From the NCBI RefSeq assembly GCF_026410195.1, contig NZ_JAPMLM010000069.1, positions 248,001 to 312,000 of the forward strand: a DNA stretch of 64,000 nucleotides, given 5' to 3'. Shown here in pieces: positions 44,174 to 54,259 of this stretch. The DNA comes from Xanthomarina sp. F2636L (GTDB lineage Bacteria; Bacteroidota; Bacteroidia; Flavobacteriales; Flavobacteriaceae). How positions within the stretch are numbered: the stretch's first letter is position 1; each line of letters begins with the position of its first letter. The position numbers and the translations under genes are program-made. The notes under the pieces are model-generated. The model saw only the letters and a list, made by a program, of their open reading frames with translations, was not told the DNA's origin and ran no database searches.

Positions 44174-44731
44174 ATGAAGAGCTTAGTAAAAATAACGGTT
44201 ATAGCATTAATAGTCGGATCGTTTGTGTCTTGTCAAGATAAGACAAAACCTAACTTTCAGTTCATGCCAGATATGTATGAACCTGTAGGTTATGAAACGT
44301 ATTCAGAATCGGCTGCCTTTAATACAGGTGTTGCAGCACAATTACCAGTAGATGGAACTGTGCCTAGAGGACATATTCCTTTTGACTATACAAATTCTAT
44401 TGAAGATTACTTATTAGCTAAAGCTAATTTAAAAAGCCCTTTAGATTCTACTCAAATAGATTTAGAAAGAGCTAAAGGATTATACGATATTTACTGTGGT
44501 ATTTGCCATGGTACAAAAGGGGATGGCCAAGGAAATCTTGTTAAAAGAGAAAAAATATTGGGTATCCCAAAATACGATGATATAGGAAGAGCTATCACAG
44601 AAGGTAGTATTTATCATACCATTTACTATGGAAAAAACACAATGGGTTCCTATACAAATCAGCTAAATGAGGAAGAACGTTGGCAAGTAGTTGCTTACGT
44701 ATTAGATTTAAAAGCTAAATTAGAAAAGTAA
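44174..44731 (+). CDS. actE: Alternative Complex III subunit ActE, mono-haem lipoprotein
   Basis: A 185-residue periplasmic cytochrome c anchored as a lipoprotein: the signal sequence VKITVIALIVGSFVSC has Cys after VGSFVS as the acylated residue. One haem site, YCGICHGTKGDGQGN, lies near residue 110, and NTMGSYTNQLNEEERWQVVAYVLDL supplies the distal Met and the C-terminal helix typical of class I cytochromes. ActE receives electrons from ActA and can pass them on to the oxidase. It is 9 bp after actD and 24 bp before actF. Confidence 0.95.
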   Translation: MKSLVKITVIALIVGSFVSCQDKTKPNFQFMPDMYEPVGYETYSESAAFNTGVAAQLPVDGTVPRGHIPFDYTNSIEDYLLAKANLKSPLDSTQIDLERAKGLYDIYCGICHGTKGDGQGNLVKREKILGIPKYDDIGRAITEGSIYHTIYYGKNTMGSYTNQLNEEERWQVVAYVLDLKAKLEK

Positions 44732-44755
44732 GAAAGATAAAGATTCAATATAGAT

Positions 44756-46111
44756 ATGTACACAATCTCAAATAAATTAAAGACATTTTCTATAGCCTTA
44801 ATAATTTTAGGACTATTGGGCGTAGGATATGGTTTTATGACATCTCATAAATCTTTTGAAGAAGTTGAAACCATGCTCGCAGAAGAAACATCTCATCATG
44901 GTGGAGGTCATGCAGCAGATACTCATGTATTAGCTGATGAAGCAGATCATTCAGAGAGTCATCAAGGAGTAGTAGGTGATGAACATCAAGTAGATGAACA
45001 CACTAAACACGTGGAGCATGTGCAACACCAAATTGCAAACAGACCTTGGTCTGCACTGTATGTCGCTGCTTTTTTCTTTTTTATGATTGCACTTGGTGTA
45101 TTAGCTTTTTATGCTCTCCAGTTTGCTTCCCAGGCAGGTTGGTCTCCAGTGTTATTTAGAGTTATGGAAGGTATTACATCGTACGTATTACCTGGAGGAC
45201 TGATTGTTTTAGCAATTGCAATTGCATCTGGAACTATAGGACATTATAACCTTTTTATTTGGATGGATCCAGACGTAGTGGCACACGATAAATTAATAGA
45301 AAATAAATCAGGTTGGTTAAATATAGGTTGGTTTGCTGTAAGAGGATTAATATTTATTGCAGGATGGAGTTTATACAGACATTTTGCTCGTAAATTTACC
45401 ATTGCACAAGATTCGGCTACAGACGACAGTAATTTCAAAAAAACCTTTCGTATCTCAGCAGCATTTCTAGTATTCTTTATCTATACAGAATCTATTATGT
45501 CTTGGGATTGGATTATGAGTGTAGATCCACACTGGTTTAGTACCTTATTTGGGTGGTATGTGTTATCAGGAATGTTAGTAAGTGGTATTACTGTTATTGC
45601 TTTCATTTCTCTTTACTTAAAATCTAAAGGTCACTTAGAAATAGTAAACGACAGTCATATTCATGATTTAGCTAAGTTTATGTTCGGATTTAGTATTTTT
45701 TGGGCTTACCTTTGGTTCTCTCAATTCATGTTAATCTGGTACGCTAATATTCCAGAAGAGGTTACTTATTTTGTAACTCGTATTGAAGATTATAATGGAC
45801 TTTTCTTTGGTATGATGGTTTTAAACTTTGTATTCCCATTCTTAGTATTAATGAATAGCGACTATAAACGTATTCCTTGGTTTGTAGTTATGGCTGGAGT
45901 TATTATTTTGGTTGGACACTATATAGATGTTTACGTTATGATTATGCCTGCAACAGTTGGTGATAGATGGAGTTTTGGTATTCCTGAAATCAGTTCAGTT
46001 ATGTTATTCGCAGGGTTATTCTTATTTATCGTATTTACAGCTTTAACTAAAGCTCCCTTAATAGTAAAAAGAAATCCATTCTTAAAGGAAAGTGAACATT
46101 TTCATTATTAA
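44756..46111 (+). CDS. actF: Alternative Complex III subunit ActF
   Basis: A 451-residue membrane subunit with about ten helices, homologous to ActC in its membrane part. The first helix (FSIALIILGLLGVGYGFM) is followed by a His-, Glu- and Asp-rich extramembrane loop of about 60 residues (contains HHGGGHAAD and EHTKHVEHVQHQ), which could bind metal ions; its function is not known. Later helices include ESIMSWDWIMSVDPHWFSTLFGWYVLSG. It completes the complex and is followed 26 bp later by the oxidase subunit II gene. Confidence 0.93.
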   Translation: MYTISNKLKTFSIALIILGLLGVGYGFMTSHKSFEEVETMLAEETSHHGGGHAADTHVLADEADHSESHQGVVGDEHQVDEHTKHVEHVQHQIANRPWSALYVAAFFFFMIALGVLAFYALQFASQAGWSPVLFRVMEGITSYVLPGGLIVLAIAIASGTIGHYNLFIWMDPDVVAHDKLIENKSGWLNIGWFAVRGLIFIAGWSLYRHFARKFTIAQDSATDDSNFKKTFRISAAFLVFFIYTESIMSWDWIMSVDPHWFSTLFGWYVLSGMLVSGITVIAFISLYLKSKGHLEIVNDSHIHDLAKFMFGFSIFWAYLWFSQFMLIWYANIPEEVTYFVTRIEDYNGLFFGMMVLNFVFPFLVLMNSDYKRIPWFVVMAGVIILVGHYIDVYVMIMPATVGDRWSFGIPEISSVMLFAGLFLFIVFTALTKAPLIVKRNPFLKESEHFHY

Positions 46112-46137
46112 AAATTAATTAAAGAAGAGAAAAGACA

Positions 46138-47205
46138 ATGACAGCTTTTTTAACAATTATAATAGTACTTTTTGTGGCTGTTGCCATATGGCAAATGGTT
46201 AAAATATTTGATTTAGCTCAAGTAGGGGTATCAGATAACCAAGTAGCAACAGATAACGACAACAAAATAAACGCATATTTAATGCTAGCTTTTTTGGCTT
46301 TCATTTACATCATTACTATCGTTTGTTTTGTTAAATGGGGAGATTTACCATTAATGTCTAATGCAGCATCCGAACATGGAGCTGAAATAGATAACTTAAT
46401 GATTATCTCTATGATAGTTATTTTTATTGTGCAAACTATTACACAATATCTATTACACTATTTTGCTTTTAAATATAGAGGTGAAAAAGGTAAAAAAGCA
46501 CTATTCTATGCAGATAATAATACCTTAGAAGCTATCTGGACTATTATTCCAGTAATTGTTTTAGCTGGATTAATTATTTACGGACTGTTTACTTGGACTT
46601 CTATTATGAATGTGAGTGAAGAAGACGATCCATTAATCATCGAATTATACGCACAACAGTTTAACTGGAAAGCCCGTTACGGTGGAAATGATAATACCTT
46701 AGGAAAAGCCAACGTAAGATTAATTAACTTAGACAATGCTAATATTTTAGGGTTAGATGAATCAGATCCAAATGCTCAAGACGATATTATAGTATCCGAA
46801 GTGCATCTGCCTGTAGGAAAACCAGTCTTGTTTAAAATTCGTTCGCAAGATGTATTGCACTCGGCATATATGCCACACTTTAGAGCACAAATGAACTGTG
46901 TTCCTGGTATGATTACGCAGTTTGGCTTTACTCCAACAATAACGACAGCAGATATGCGTCAAACACCTGAGATGCTTGATAAGGTGGCTAATATAAATAG
47001 AATTAGAGTCGAAAAAAGTAAAGAATTAGCTGCTAAAGGAGAACCAGCTCTAGATCCTTACGAATTTGATTATTTATTGTTATGTAATAAAATTTGTGGA
47101 AAATCACATTATAACATGCAAATGAATATCATAGTAGAAACTCAAGAAGAGTACGACGCTTGGATCAAGGAACAAAAAGAATTTAAAAATTCTTTAATTA
47201 ATTAA
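46138..47205 (+). CDS. coxB: Cytochrome c oxidase subunit II
   Basis: A 355-residue subunit II of an aa3-type haem-copper oxidase. Three N-terminal membrane helices (about 3-20, 47-65 and 92-112), one more than usual, and a fourth at 141-162 (LEAIWTIIPVIVLAGLIIYGL) are followed by the periplasmic cupredoxin domain. The CuA ligands are complete: the upstream His in SQDVLHSAYMP, then CNKICGKSHYNM with C316, C320, H324 and M327. There is no fused cytochrome c domain, so electrons must come from ActE or the mobile ActA haem domain. It directly follows actF and precedes coxA by 35 bp. Confidence 0.95.
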   Translation: MTAFLTIIIVLFVAVAIWQMVKIFDLAQVGVSDNQVATDNDNKINAYLMLAFLAFIYIITIVCFVKWGDLPLMSNAASEHGAEIDNLMIISMIVIFIVQTITQYLLHYFAFKYRGEKGKKALFYADNNTLEAIWTIIPVIVLAGLIIYGLFTWTSIMNVSEEDDPLIIELYAQQFNWKARYGGNDNTLGKANVRLINLDNANILGLDESDPNAQDDIIVSEVHLPVGKPVLFKIRSQDVLHSAYMPHFRAQMNCVPGMITQFGFTPTITTADMRQTPEMLDKVANINRIRVEKSKELAAKGEPALDPYEFDYLLLCNKICGKSHYNMQMNIIVETQEEYDAWIKEQKEFKNSLIN

Positions 47206-47240
47206 ATTAACAAACGGTTTTAAAAAGAATATATTAGATT

Positions 47241-49034
47241 ATGTCAACACACGCAGATACTCACGCAAACGAAGACGATCACGGGCATCATCATAAAGAA
47301 ACATTTGTGACTAAATATATCTTTAGTCAGGATCATAAAATGATTTCTAAACAATACCTAATAACAGGAACCATTATGGGAGTTATTGGGGTATTAATGT
47401 CTATTATGTTTCGTATGCAAATTGCATGGCCTGAAGAACCAAATGTATTGTTCGAAGCTTTATTAGGAAAATGGGCGCCAGAAGGTGTTATGGATGCGGA
47501 TATTTATTTAGCATTAGTAACTATTCATGGTACCATCATGGTATTCTTTTTATTAACAGCAGGTTTAAGTGGTACTTTTAGTAACCTATTAATTCCATTG
47601 CAAATTGGAGCTCGAGATATGGCCTCTGGTTTCTTGAATATGATTTCTTACTGGTTATTCTTCTTATCTGCAGTAATCATGTTGTCTTCTTTATTTGTTG
47701 AAGCAGGACCTGCAGCAGCCGGATGGACCATCTATCCTCCTTTAAGTGCCTTACCAATGGCTCAAGGTGGATCTGGAATGGGAATGACTTTATGGTTAAT
47801 CTCTATGGCTATCTTTATTGCTTCTTCATTATTAGGATCATTAAACTATATAGTTACTGTTATTAATTTAAGAACTAAAGGAATGTCCATGACTAGACTA
47901 CCTTTAACAATTTGGGCATTTTTTGTAACTGCTATTATTGGAGTTGTATCTTTCCCTGTGTTACTATCAGCTGCTTTATTATTGATCATGGATAGAAGCT
48001 TTGGAACGTCCTTCTTCTTATCAGATATTTTTATTCAAGGTGAAGTTTTACATTATCAAGGTGGGTCTCCAGTTTTATTTGAACACTTATTCTGGTTCTT
48101 AGGACATCCAGAAGTATATATAGTTATTTTACCAGCCATGGGAATTGTTTCTGAAATTATGGCATCAAACTCACGTAAACCTATTTTTGGATATCGTGCC
48201 ATGATTGCTTCAATTTTAGCAATTGCATTCTTATCGACGATAGTTTGGGGTCACCACATGTTTGTTTCTGGAATGAATCCTTTCTTAGGTTCTGTATTTA
48301 CATTTACTACTTTATTGATTGCGATTCCTTCGGCCGTAAAAGCCTTTAACTGGATAACAACTATTTGGAAAGGTAATATACAAATGAATACAGCCATGCT
48401 TTTTAGTATAGGTTTTGTATCAACATTTATTACTGGTGGTTTAACTGGAATTATTCTTGGAGATAGTGCCTTAGATATTAACGTACACGACACGTATTTT
48501 GTAATTGCTCACTTCCACTTAGTAATGGGTATTTCAGCACTTTATGGAATGTTTGCTGGGGTTTACCATTGGTATCCAAAAATGTTTGGTAGAATGATGA
48601 ATAAAAACTTAGGGTATATTCACTTTTGGGTAACTGCTATTTGTGCTTATGGTGTATTCTTCCCAATGCACTTTATTGGTATGGCAGGACTTCCAAGACG
48701 TTACTATACAAACTCTAACTTTCCGTTATTTGATGATTTACATGATGTAAACGTGGTAATTACTGTTTTTGCAATTATTGGAGCTATTTTCCAAATAATA
48801 TTTTTATACAACTTCTTTGCAAGTATGTTTTTTGGAAAAAAAGCCACTCAAAACCCATGGAAATCAACTACACTAGAATGGACAACTCCTGTAAAACACT
48901 TGCATGGAAACTGGCCGGGAGCAATTCCTCATGTATACCGTTGGCCATACGATTATAGTAAGCCAGGACATGATGTCGATTTTGTTCCTCAGAACGTACC
49001 TTTAAAAGAAGGAGAAGAAGAATTACAACATTAA
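47241..49034 (+). CDS. coxA: Cytochrome c oxidase subunit I
   Basis: A 597-residue catalytic subunit of an aa3-type terminal oxidase with 12 or more membrane helices. The N-terminal extension is His-rich (HADTHANEDDHGHHHK). Haem and copper ligands: TIHGTIMVFFLLTAG (low-spin haem His), FWFLGHPEVYIVILP (CuB His with the linked Tyr), WGHHMFVSG (two CuB His) and VIAHFHLVMGISALYG (haem a3 and a His). The E of GHPEVYI marks the A-family K/D-channel type. It ends the act-cox operon; the genes for subunits III and IV are not in this window. Confidence 0.96.
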   Translation: MSTHADTHANEDDHGHHHKETFVTKYIFSQDHKMISKQYLITGTIMGVIGVLMSIMFRMQIAWPEEPNVLFEALLGKWAPEGVMDADIYLALVTIHGTIMVFFLLTAGLSGTFSNLLIPLQIGARDMASGFLNMISYWLFFLSAVIMLSSLFVEAGPAAAGWTIYPPLSALPMAQGGSGMGMTLWLISMAIFIASSLLGSLNYIVTVINLRTKGMSMTRLPLTIWAFFVTAIIGVVSFPVLLSAALLLIMDRSFGTSFFLSDIFIQGEVLHYQGGSPVLFEHLFWFLGHPEVYIVILPAMGIVSEIMASNSRKPIFGYRAMIASILAIAFLSTIVWGHHMFVSGMNPFLGSVFTFTTLLIAIPSAVKAFNWITTIWKGNIQMNTAMLFSIGFVSTFITGGLTGIILGDSALDINVHDTYFVIAHFHLVMGISALYGMFAGVYHWYPKMFGRMMNKNLGYIHFWVTAICAYGVFFPMHFIGMAGLPRRYYTNSNFPLFDDLHDVNVVITVFAIIGAIFQIIFLYNFFASMFFGKKATQNPWKSTTLEWTTPVKHLHGNWPGAIPHVYRWPYDYSKPGHDVDFVPQNVPLKEGEEELQH

Positions 49035-49079
49035 TATTTCCATAAAAATGGAAATCTCATCAGGAGATTTATAATATCA

Positions 49080-49112
49080 AAGCCTTTCTCATTTATGAGA
49101 AAGGCTTTTTCA
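49080..49112 (+). terminator. Terminator after coxA
   Basis: AAAGCCTTTCTCAT/ATGAGAAAGGCTTT with a tight loop is followed by T5, closing the act-cox operon. Confidence 0.92.
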
Positions 49113-49113
49113 T

Positions 49114-49121
49114 TATATTTG
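49114..49121 (+). promoter_or_regulatory. Candidate -7 element of ruvB
   Basis: TATATTTG matches TAnnTTTG directly after the coxA terminator; it would give a leader of about 65 nt before the ruvB ATG. Confidence 0.45.
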
Positions 49122-49192
49122 TTTTTGTTGAAATTATTTTTCAACTTTTACTAATAAGTATAAAAAAATTCTCACTGCCGTGGGAAATACAC

Positions 49193-50215
49193 ATGAACGA
49201 AAACTTGGATCCTACAGGAGATAATTTTACACCAGAAGAACTGGATGTAGAAAAAAAATTAAGACCTCTATCATTTGATGATTTTACTGGTCAGGATCAA
49301 GTATTGGAAAATCTGCAAATATTTGTTCAAGCAGCAAATTTAAGAGATGAAGCTTTAGATCACACCTTATTTCATGGTCCTCCAGGATTGGGTAAAACAA
49401 CTTTAGCTCATATTTTAGCAAGTGAATTAAATGTGGGTATTAAAGTAACATCAGGACCCGTTTTAGATAAACCAGGAGATCTAGCTGGATTACTTACAAA
49501 CCTAGACGATCGTGATGTTTTGTTTATTGATGAAATTCATAGATTAAGTCCTATTGTAGAAGAGTATCTATATTCAGCAATGGAAGATTATAAAATAGAT
49601 ATTATGATTGAGTCTGGACCAAACGCTAGAACAGTACAACTTAATTTAAATCCATTTACATTAATTGGTGCAACAACTCGCTCAGGCTTACTTACTGCTC
49701 CAATGAGAGCCCGTTTTGGAATTCAAAGTAGATTACAATATTATAACACCAAACTACTTACTACCATTGTACAACGGAGTGCATCCATTTTACAAGCTCC
49801 TATTTCAATGGAAGCAGCAATAGAAATTGCTGGTAGAAGTAGAGGGACACCTCGTATTGCCAACGCCTTGTTGCGTCGTGTTCGGGACTTTGCACAGATC
49901 AAAGGGAATGGTAGTATCGATATAGAAATTGCAAGATTTTCATTAGAAGCCTTGCATGTAGATGCCCATGGATTGGATGAAATGGATAATAAAATTCTAA
50001 CAACTCTAATTGATAAATTTAAAGGAGGTCCTGTTGGAATTACTACAATAGCTACGGCTGTAAGTGAAAGTGCGGAGACAATTGAAGAAGTATATGAGCC
50101 GTTTTTAATCCAACAAGGGTTTATTATGCGTACGCCTAGAGGAAGAGAAGTAACGGAGTTGGCATATAAACACTTGGGGAGAACAAAAGGACCTACTCAA
50201 GGTGGTTTGTTTTAG
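49193..50215 (+). CDS. ruvB: Holliday junction branch-migration helicase RuvB
   Basis: A 340-residue AAA+ motor that drives branch migration with RuvA. The typical N-terminal box is [21 protein letters not shown]. Walker A is [14 protein letters not shown], Walker [11 protein letters not shown], sensor [12 protein letters not shown] with the arginine finger nearby (APMRARFG), and sensor [18 protein letters not shown]. The C-terminal winged helix is present ([26 protein letters not shown]). It is not next to ruvA, which lies about 9 kb away in the same direction, so the two are separate transcription units, as is common outside proteobacteria. Confidence 0.98.
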   Translation: MNENLDPTGDNFTPEELDVEKKLRPLSFDDFTGQDQVLENLQIFVQAANLRDEALDHTLFHGPPGLGKTTLAHILASELNVGIKVTSGPVLDKPGDLAGLLTNLDDRDVLFIDEIHRLSPIVEEYLYSAMEDYKIDIMIESGPNARTVQLNLNPFTLIGATTRSGLLTAPMRARFGIQSRLQYYNTKLLTTIVQRSASILQAPISMEAAIEIAGRSRGTPRIANALLRRVRDFAQIKGNGSIDIEIARFSLEALHVDAHGLDEMDNKILTTLIDKFKGGPVGITTIATAVSESAETIEEVYEPFLIQQGFIMRTPRGREVTELAYKHLGRTKGPTQGGLF

Positions 50216-50284
50216 TCCGTCGTGCTTATAAGTTTTAAAAACCAAATCAATACTAATTCAAAACAATTTTTAGTTTCTTCCAAT

Positions 50285-50292
50285 TAGTTTTG
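50285..50292 (+). promoter_or_regulatory. Candidate -7 element of the P450-queG unit
   Basis: TAGTTTTG matches TAnnTTTG 34 bp before the TTG start of the P450 gene. No -33 TTG at standard spacing. Confidence 0.4.
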
Positions 50293-50326
50293 TAAATAAT
50301 ATTGATTTGAAACTGATATCTAAATT

Positions 50327-51661
50327 TTGAAACCTAAAAATAATATACCTACCGTTCCAATAAGTGGTTTTTTAACTAATGCTCTGGGAATTCTTAAAAA
50401 TCCATTGCCTTTTCATCATAAGAATTTTGAAGCGCAAGGTGATGTTTTTAGGTTAAAAATAGGTCTTTCAAATAGTGTTGTTTTTGTGCGCGATGCTGCT
50501 TTTGCTGAATATGTACTTCAAAAAAACCAGAAAAACTATACAAAGTCTAAAATCCAAACGGAAGATTTAGTAAAATATATTGGTAAAGGTTTATTAACCT
50601 CGGAAGGTGAACTCTGGAAAAAACAACGGAAACTTATTCAACCGGCTTTTCATAAAAAGCAGTTAGAGAATCTTTTAGAGAGCATTAAAAATGCTATTCT
50701 AACTGAATATAAAAAAATTAGGACGAATACATCCATCAATGTTTTTCCAATTTTAAATGATCTTGCATTTCAAACGGTTGTAAAGTCTTTGTTTAGCAGT
50801 GCTGCAAGCCAAGAAGATATTAACCGACTTCAATTTATCACCGAAGCTGCTCAAAGAATGTTAGTTAAAGAATTGCGACAACCTTATTTAGGTTGGTGGT
50901 TTAGATGGAGCGGAGAAATTAAAAAACATCTTGATTTAACACAAGAAGCACGACAAATTTTAAAACGAATTGTTAACGAACGTCGTCTGTCTCAGATTAA
51001 AGAAAACGATCTGTTAGATATGTTGTTAGATGCAAAATATGATGATGGCTCATCCATGGAAGAAGAACAACTTATTGATGAAATCTTAATTTTATTTACA
51101 GCAGGTCACGAAACCACTTCCAATGCCTTAACATTTATTACACAATTGCTGGCACTACACCCAGAATGGCAAGAAAAAATTTATAACGAACGTCTTGAGA
51201 TAACAGAACAAAGTACAGATTTAATGGACATGGTTTCAAAATCAAAAGTTTGCCAACAGGTTATAGAAGAAGCCATGCGTTTATATCCTCCAGTTTATTT
51301 TATAGATCGGGTTAATATAGAACCTGATCATTTTAAAGGCTTGGATTTTGAAGCGAAATCTAATTTGTTGTTTTCGGTTTACGAAATCCATCGCCATCCA
51401 AAATTATGGGAGCAACCAACTCAATTTCTACCCGAACGTTTTCAAGATGGTAGTCGGAAATTCTCATCACAATATTTTCCATTTGGTGCAGGACCTCGTA
51501 AATGTATCGGGAATAATTTTGCCATGTTTGAAATGATAATTGCAGTTTCCGAATTAATTTCAGTCTATAAAATAAACCCTAATTTTGAAACCATAGATGT
51601 TACCCCACTAATTACCTTAAAACCCAAAAATGCATTTTTGACCTTTGAAAAAAGAATTTAA
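50327..51661 (+). CDS. Cytochrome P450 (TTG start)
   Basis: A 444-residue soluble P450. The I-helix oxygen-activation motif is TAGHETTSN, the K-helix ExxR is EEAMR, PERF follows, and the haem loop is [17 protein letters not shown] with C393 as axial ligand. The start is TTG: an in-frame TAA lies two codons upstream (50321-50323), no ATG precedes PTVPISGFL, and family alignment needs those residues. No N-terminal membrane anchor is present. It looks like the bacterial CYP102/CYP4-like fatty-acid-hydroxylase lineage, but the substrate is unknown and no ferredoxin or reductase gene is adjacent. Its stop overlaps the queG ATG (TAATG), so the two are coupled. Confidence 0.93.
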   Translation: MKPKNNIPTVPISGFLTNALGILKNPLPFHHKNFEAQGDVFRLKIGLSNSVVFVRDAAFAEYVLQKNQKNYTKSKIQTEDLVKYIGKGLLTSEGELWKKQRKLIQPAFHKKQLENLLESIKNAILTEYKKIRTNTSINVFPILNDLAFQTVVKSLFSSAASQEDINRLQFITEAAQRMLVKELRQPYLGWWFRWSGEIKKHLDLTQEARQILKRIVNERRLSQIKENDLLDMLLDAKYDDGSSMEEEQLIDEILILFTAGHETTSNALTFITQLLALHPEWQEKIYNERLEITEQSTDLMDMVSKSKVCQQVIEEAMRLYPPVYFIDRVNIEPDHFKGLDFEAKSNLLFSVYEIHRHPKLWEQPTQFLPERFQDGSRKFSSQYFPFGAGPRKCIGNNFAMFEMIIAVSELISVYKINPNFETIDVTPLITLKPKNAFLTFEKRI

Positions 51662-52590
51662 TGTCTACTAATAAATCCACATATAGTAACTTAATTAAGA
51701 CCGAAGCCAAACGCCTCGGTTTTATGTCTTGTGGCATAAGTAAAGCAGAGTTTTTGGAAGAAGAAGCACCAAGATTAGAAAACTGGTTAAATAAAAACAT
51801 GAATGGTTCCATGCAATACATGGAAAATCATTTTGATAAACGTTTAGATCCAACCAAATTAGTGGAAGGTTCTAAAAGTGTTGTTTCCTTATTGCTAAAT
51901 TATTATCCAGAGAAAACACAAGATGGTGATACTTATAAACTCTCTAAATATGCTTATGGTACGGACTATCATTTTATAATAAAAGATAAATTAAAATCTC
52001 TTTTACATTTTATTCAAGATGAAATTGGCGAGGTAGAAGGTCGGGCATTTGTAGATTCGGCTCCAGTTCTGGATAAAGCCTGGGCAGCAAAATCTGGATT
52101 AGGTTGGGTTGGAAAGCATACCTTATTATTAACGCCACAAGTAGGCTCTTTTTATTTTATTGCTGAGTTGGTTATTGACTTAGATTTGGAATACGACACG
52201 ATAACTACAGACCATTGTGGCACTTGCACCAAATGTATCGATGCCTGTCCCACACAAGCCATTACAGAACCTTATGTAGTAGATGGGAGTAAATGTATTT
52301 CATACTTTACAATTGAACTAAAAGAGAATATTCCAACCGATTTTAAAGGACAATTTGAGGATTGGATGTTTGGTTGCGATATTTGTCAAGATGTGTGTCC
52401 GTGGAATAGATTTTCAAAACCGCACAATGAACCATTATTTAACCCACATCCAGAATTACTATCAATGAGTAAAAAAGATTGGGAAGAAATAACCGAAGAG
52501 ACCTTTAGAAAGGTTTTTCAAAAATCGGCAGTAAAACGTACTAAGTTTTCAGGTTTAAAAAGGAATATTCGTTTTTTAAAAGATGATTAA
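51661..52590 (+). CDS. queG: Epoxyqueuosine reductase QueG
   Basis: A 309-residue cobalamin-dependent enzyme that makes queuosine from epoxyqueuosine in tRNA (last step of the tRNA wobble-base pathway). The N-terminal DUF1730 region ([51 protein letters not shown]) binds B12. Two 4Fe-4S clusters are held by [16 protein letters not shown] and [13 protein letters not shown] plus further cysteines. It overlaps the P450 gene by one base. The pairing with a P450 has no known functional reason and probably reflects shared transcription. Confidence 0.95.
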   Translation: MSTNKSTYSNLIKTEAKRLGFMSCGISKAEFLEEEAPRLENWLNKNMNGSMQYMENHFDKRLDPTKLVEGSKSVVSLLLNYYPEKTQDGDTYKLSKYAYGTDYHFIIKDKLKSLLHFIQDEIGEVEGRAFVDSAPVLDKAWAAKSGLGWVGKHTLLLTPQVGSFYFIAELVIDLDLEYDTITTDHCGTCTKCIDACPTQAITEPYVVDGSKCISYFTIELKENIPTDFKGQFEDWMFGCDICQDVCPWNRFSKPHNEPLFNPHPELLSMSKKDWEEITEETFRKVFQKSAVKRTKFSGLKRNIRFLKDD

Positions 52591-52597
52591 TATTTAA

Positions 52598-52630
52598 AAA
52601 GCCCTTTTGAAAAACGTTCAAAAGAGCTTT
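52598..52630 (+). terminator. Terminator after queG
   Basis: AAAGCCCTTTTGAA/TTCAAAAGAGCTTT has one mismatch in a 14-bp stem with a 5-nt loop. The stem ends in TTT only, so it is moderate. In the other direction A-rich arms also give a T-run, so it can serve the convergent T9SS gene. Confidence 0.6.
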
Positions 52631-52655
52631 AGCTATCAATCAATCAATCTAATTA

Positions 52656-54254
52656 TTACTTTTTAAGTATTTTTATTACTTGACTTTTGTTTTGTGAAGT
52701 TTTTACATTTACTAAATATATTCCCGAATTCCAGTTGTTAGAATTTATAGTAAGAGCCTGTGAGTTATTGTTTCTTATTTTACTTACTAGTTGGCCTAAA
52801 GAGTTGTAAATAGTAACTTCTTTAATGATGGAATTGCTTCTAAGTTCAAGTATATTGTTAATTGGGTTTATAAAATGGATTTCGTCCATTAACTCAACAT
52901 CATTTACAGATAATGCATTATCTGTAAAATTTTGTGCATATACTTTTTCTCCATCACCTTTATCTTCAATAAATACTGCTACCATTTCAGAATTAGAGAT
53001 TTTATTAAAGTTTATAAAACTCTTAAAAGTATCAAAAGTAGCAATCTGTTTGGACTCGTCTTCCCAAACAAAATCACCATTAGAGTCTAATAAATTAACA
53101 TGCAAATGGTTGTTTTGAAGAGTTAAAAAAATAGGTTGCTCATTAATTATTACAAGATCTCTCGTTGGACTTTTGCCAGCTCCAATACTATAAACTTCTT
53201 TAGCATTCTCAGTGAATAGTCTCATTCCGGAATCTTTATCAAGTTTTTGAAGATACACCCCTGTTAATGTTTGTGTACTTTCAGTATATCTACATAATGC
53301 ATAAATATGTTGTGAACCTGGTGTCATTGCAATTTGTATTTCTTGCTCGTAATTGGTTTGATCAATGTCAAAATCTACACCTGTATCTCCCCAAGGCAAA
53401 CTTCCATCTGGGTTTATGCGTTGAACATAAGCATCAAAACGATTGTCATGAGCTAATTTATAAGAGTAATAAATAACATCATTATCTTGTAGCCCACTAT
53501 AAGGAACGTTATAAACAGTATTATTTCCTGCAGTAAACAATTCGGTTGGATTGGCCCATACGGCTTGTCCATCTGTGTCGAATCTTTGTGCAATTAATTT
53601 TGAGGTTATACCTGATAGAAGTTGGTGATAGATAGACGTAAAGCTACCATCAGATAACTCGTACATATTAGCAGAAACTGCTCCTGAGCCTAAATTTATA
53701 GGGTTGGCCCAGATGGCATTTCCATCACTACTATATTTTTGGATTGATCCAGAAAAAGAACCAGATAGCCAACTAATTAAAACATCACCAGAACTTAAAG
53801 GCAAGATTCTAACTAAATAACCACTTCCTAAGCTAATACCACTATCAGTCCATTGGTTATTACCTTCGCTGTCTAACTTAAAAGCAAAACCAACATTACC
53901 ATCAGTTCCAGTAGCCCCAACATACATATTGTCATTACTATCTAAAGTAAAAGACCATTGCGATGTAAATGAATTCATAGGTATATTATTGCTAATTAAC
54001 TTCCCATTTTCACCAAATAACTTATTACCTGAAGCGTCAAGTTTTTGAACGTAAAGTTTAAGGTCCCAATTTTCTGGATGTAAAAGGTTTTTCCAGTAAA
54101 CAATAACTGTCTCGCCTTGGGAGTTTACCATAGATTTTGTATCTATTGAAACAGTTGGATCTACTAATGTGTTTATAGCTGTATCTGAATTCCATTGTCC
54201 TTTTACAAGAATGGATGTAAGTAGGCAAACTATTAAAAGAGTAATTTTTTTCAT
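52656..54254 (-). CDS. T9SS-secreted protein with type A sorting domain
   Basis: A 532-residue exported protein. The signal peptide MKKITLLIVCLLTSILVKGQ is followed by a long region with repeating beta-propeller-like units (QRFDTDGQAVWANPTELF; YVQRINPDGSLPWGDTG; YLQKLDKDSGMRL, and similar), each of about 60-70 residues. The C-terminal 75 residues form a type A sorting domain: EVTIYNSLGQLVSKI, NNWNSGIYLVNVKTSQNKSQVIKILKK. Such tails target proteins through the type IX secretion system to the cell surface, which fits sprA at 59 kb. Molecular function is unknown. It is preceded 5 bp upstream by a 42-residue charged protein. Confidence 0.9.
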   Translation of the reverse strand: MKKITLLIVCLLTSILVKGQWNSDTAINTLVDPTVSIDTKSMVNSQGETVIVYWKNLLHPENWDLKLYVQKLDASGNKLFGENGKLISNNIPMNSFTSQWSFTLDSNDNMYVGATGTDGNVGFAFKLDSEGNNQWTDSGISLGSGYLVRILPLSSGDVLISWLSGSFSGSIQKYSSDGNAIWANPINLGSGAVSANMYELSDGSFTSIYHQLLSGITSKLIAQRFDTDGQAVWANPTELFTAGNNTVYNVPYSGLQDNDVIYYSYKLAHDNRFDAYVQRINPDGSLPWGDTGVDFDIDQTNYEQEIQIAMTPGSQHIYALCRYTESTQTLTGVYLQKLDKDSGMRLFTENAKEVYSIGAGKSPTRDLVIINEQPIFLTLQNNHLHVNLLDSNGDFVWEDESKQIATFDTFKSFINFNKISNSEMVAVFIEDKGDGEKVYAQNFTDNALSVNDVELMDEIHFINPINNILELRSNSIIKEVTIYNSLGQLVSKIRNNNSQALTINSNNWNSGIYLVNVKTSQNKSQVIKILKK

Positions 54255-54259
54255 AATTA

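Noticed and set aside
53267-53476. 69-residue frame opposite the T9SS-secreted protein
   Set aside because: Antisense shadow; aromatic and His-rich nonsense composition.
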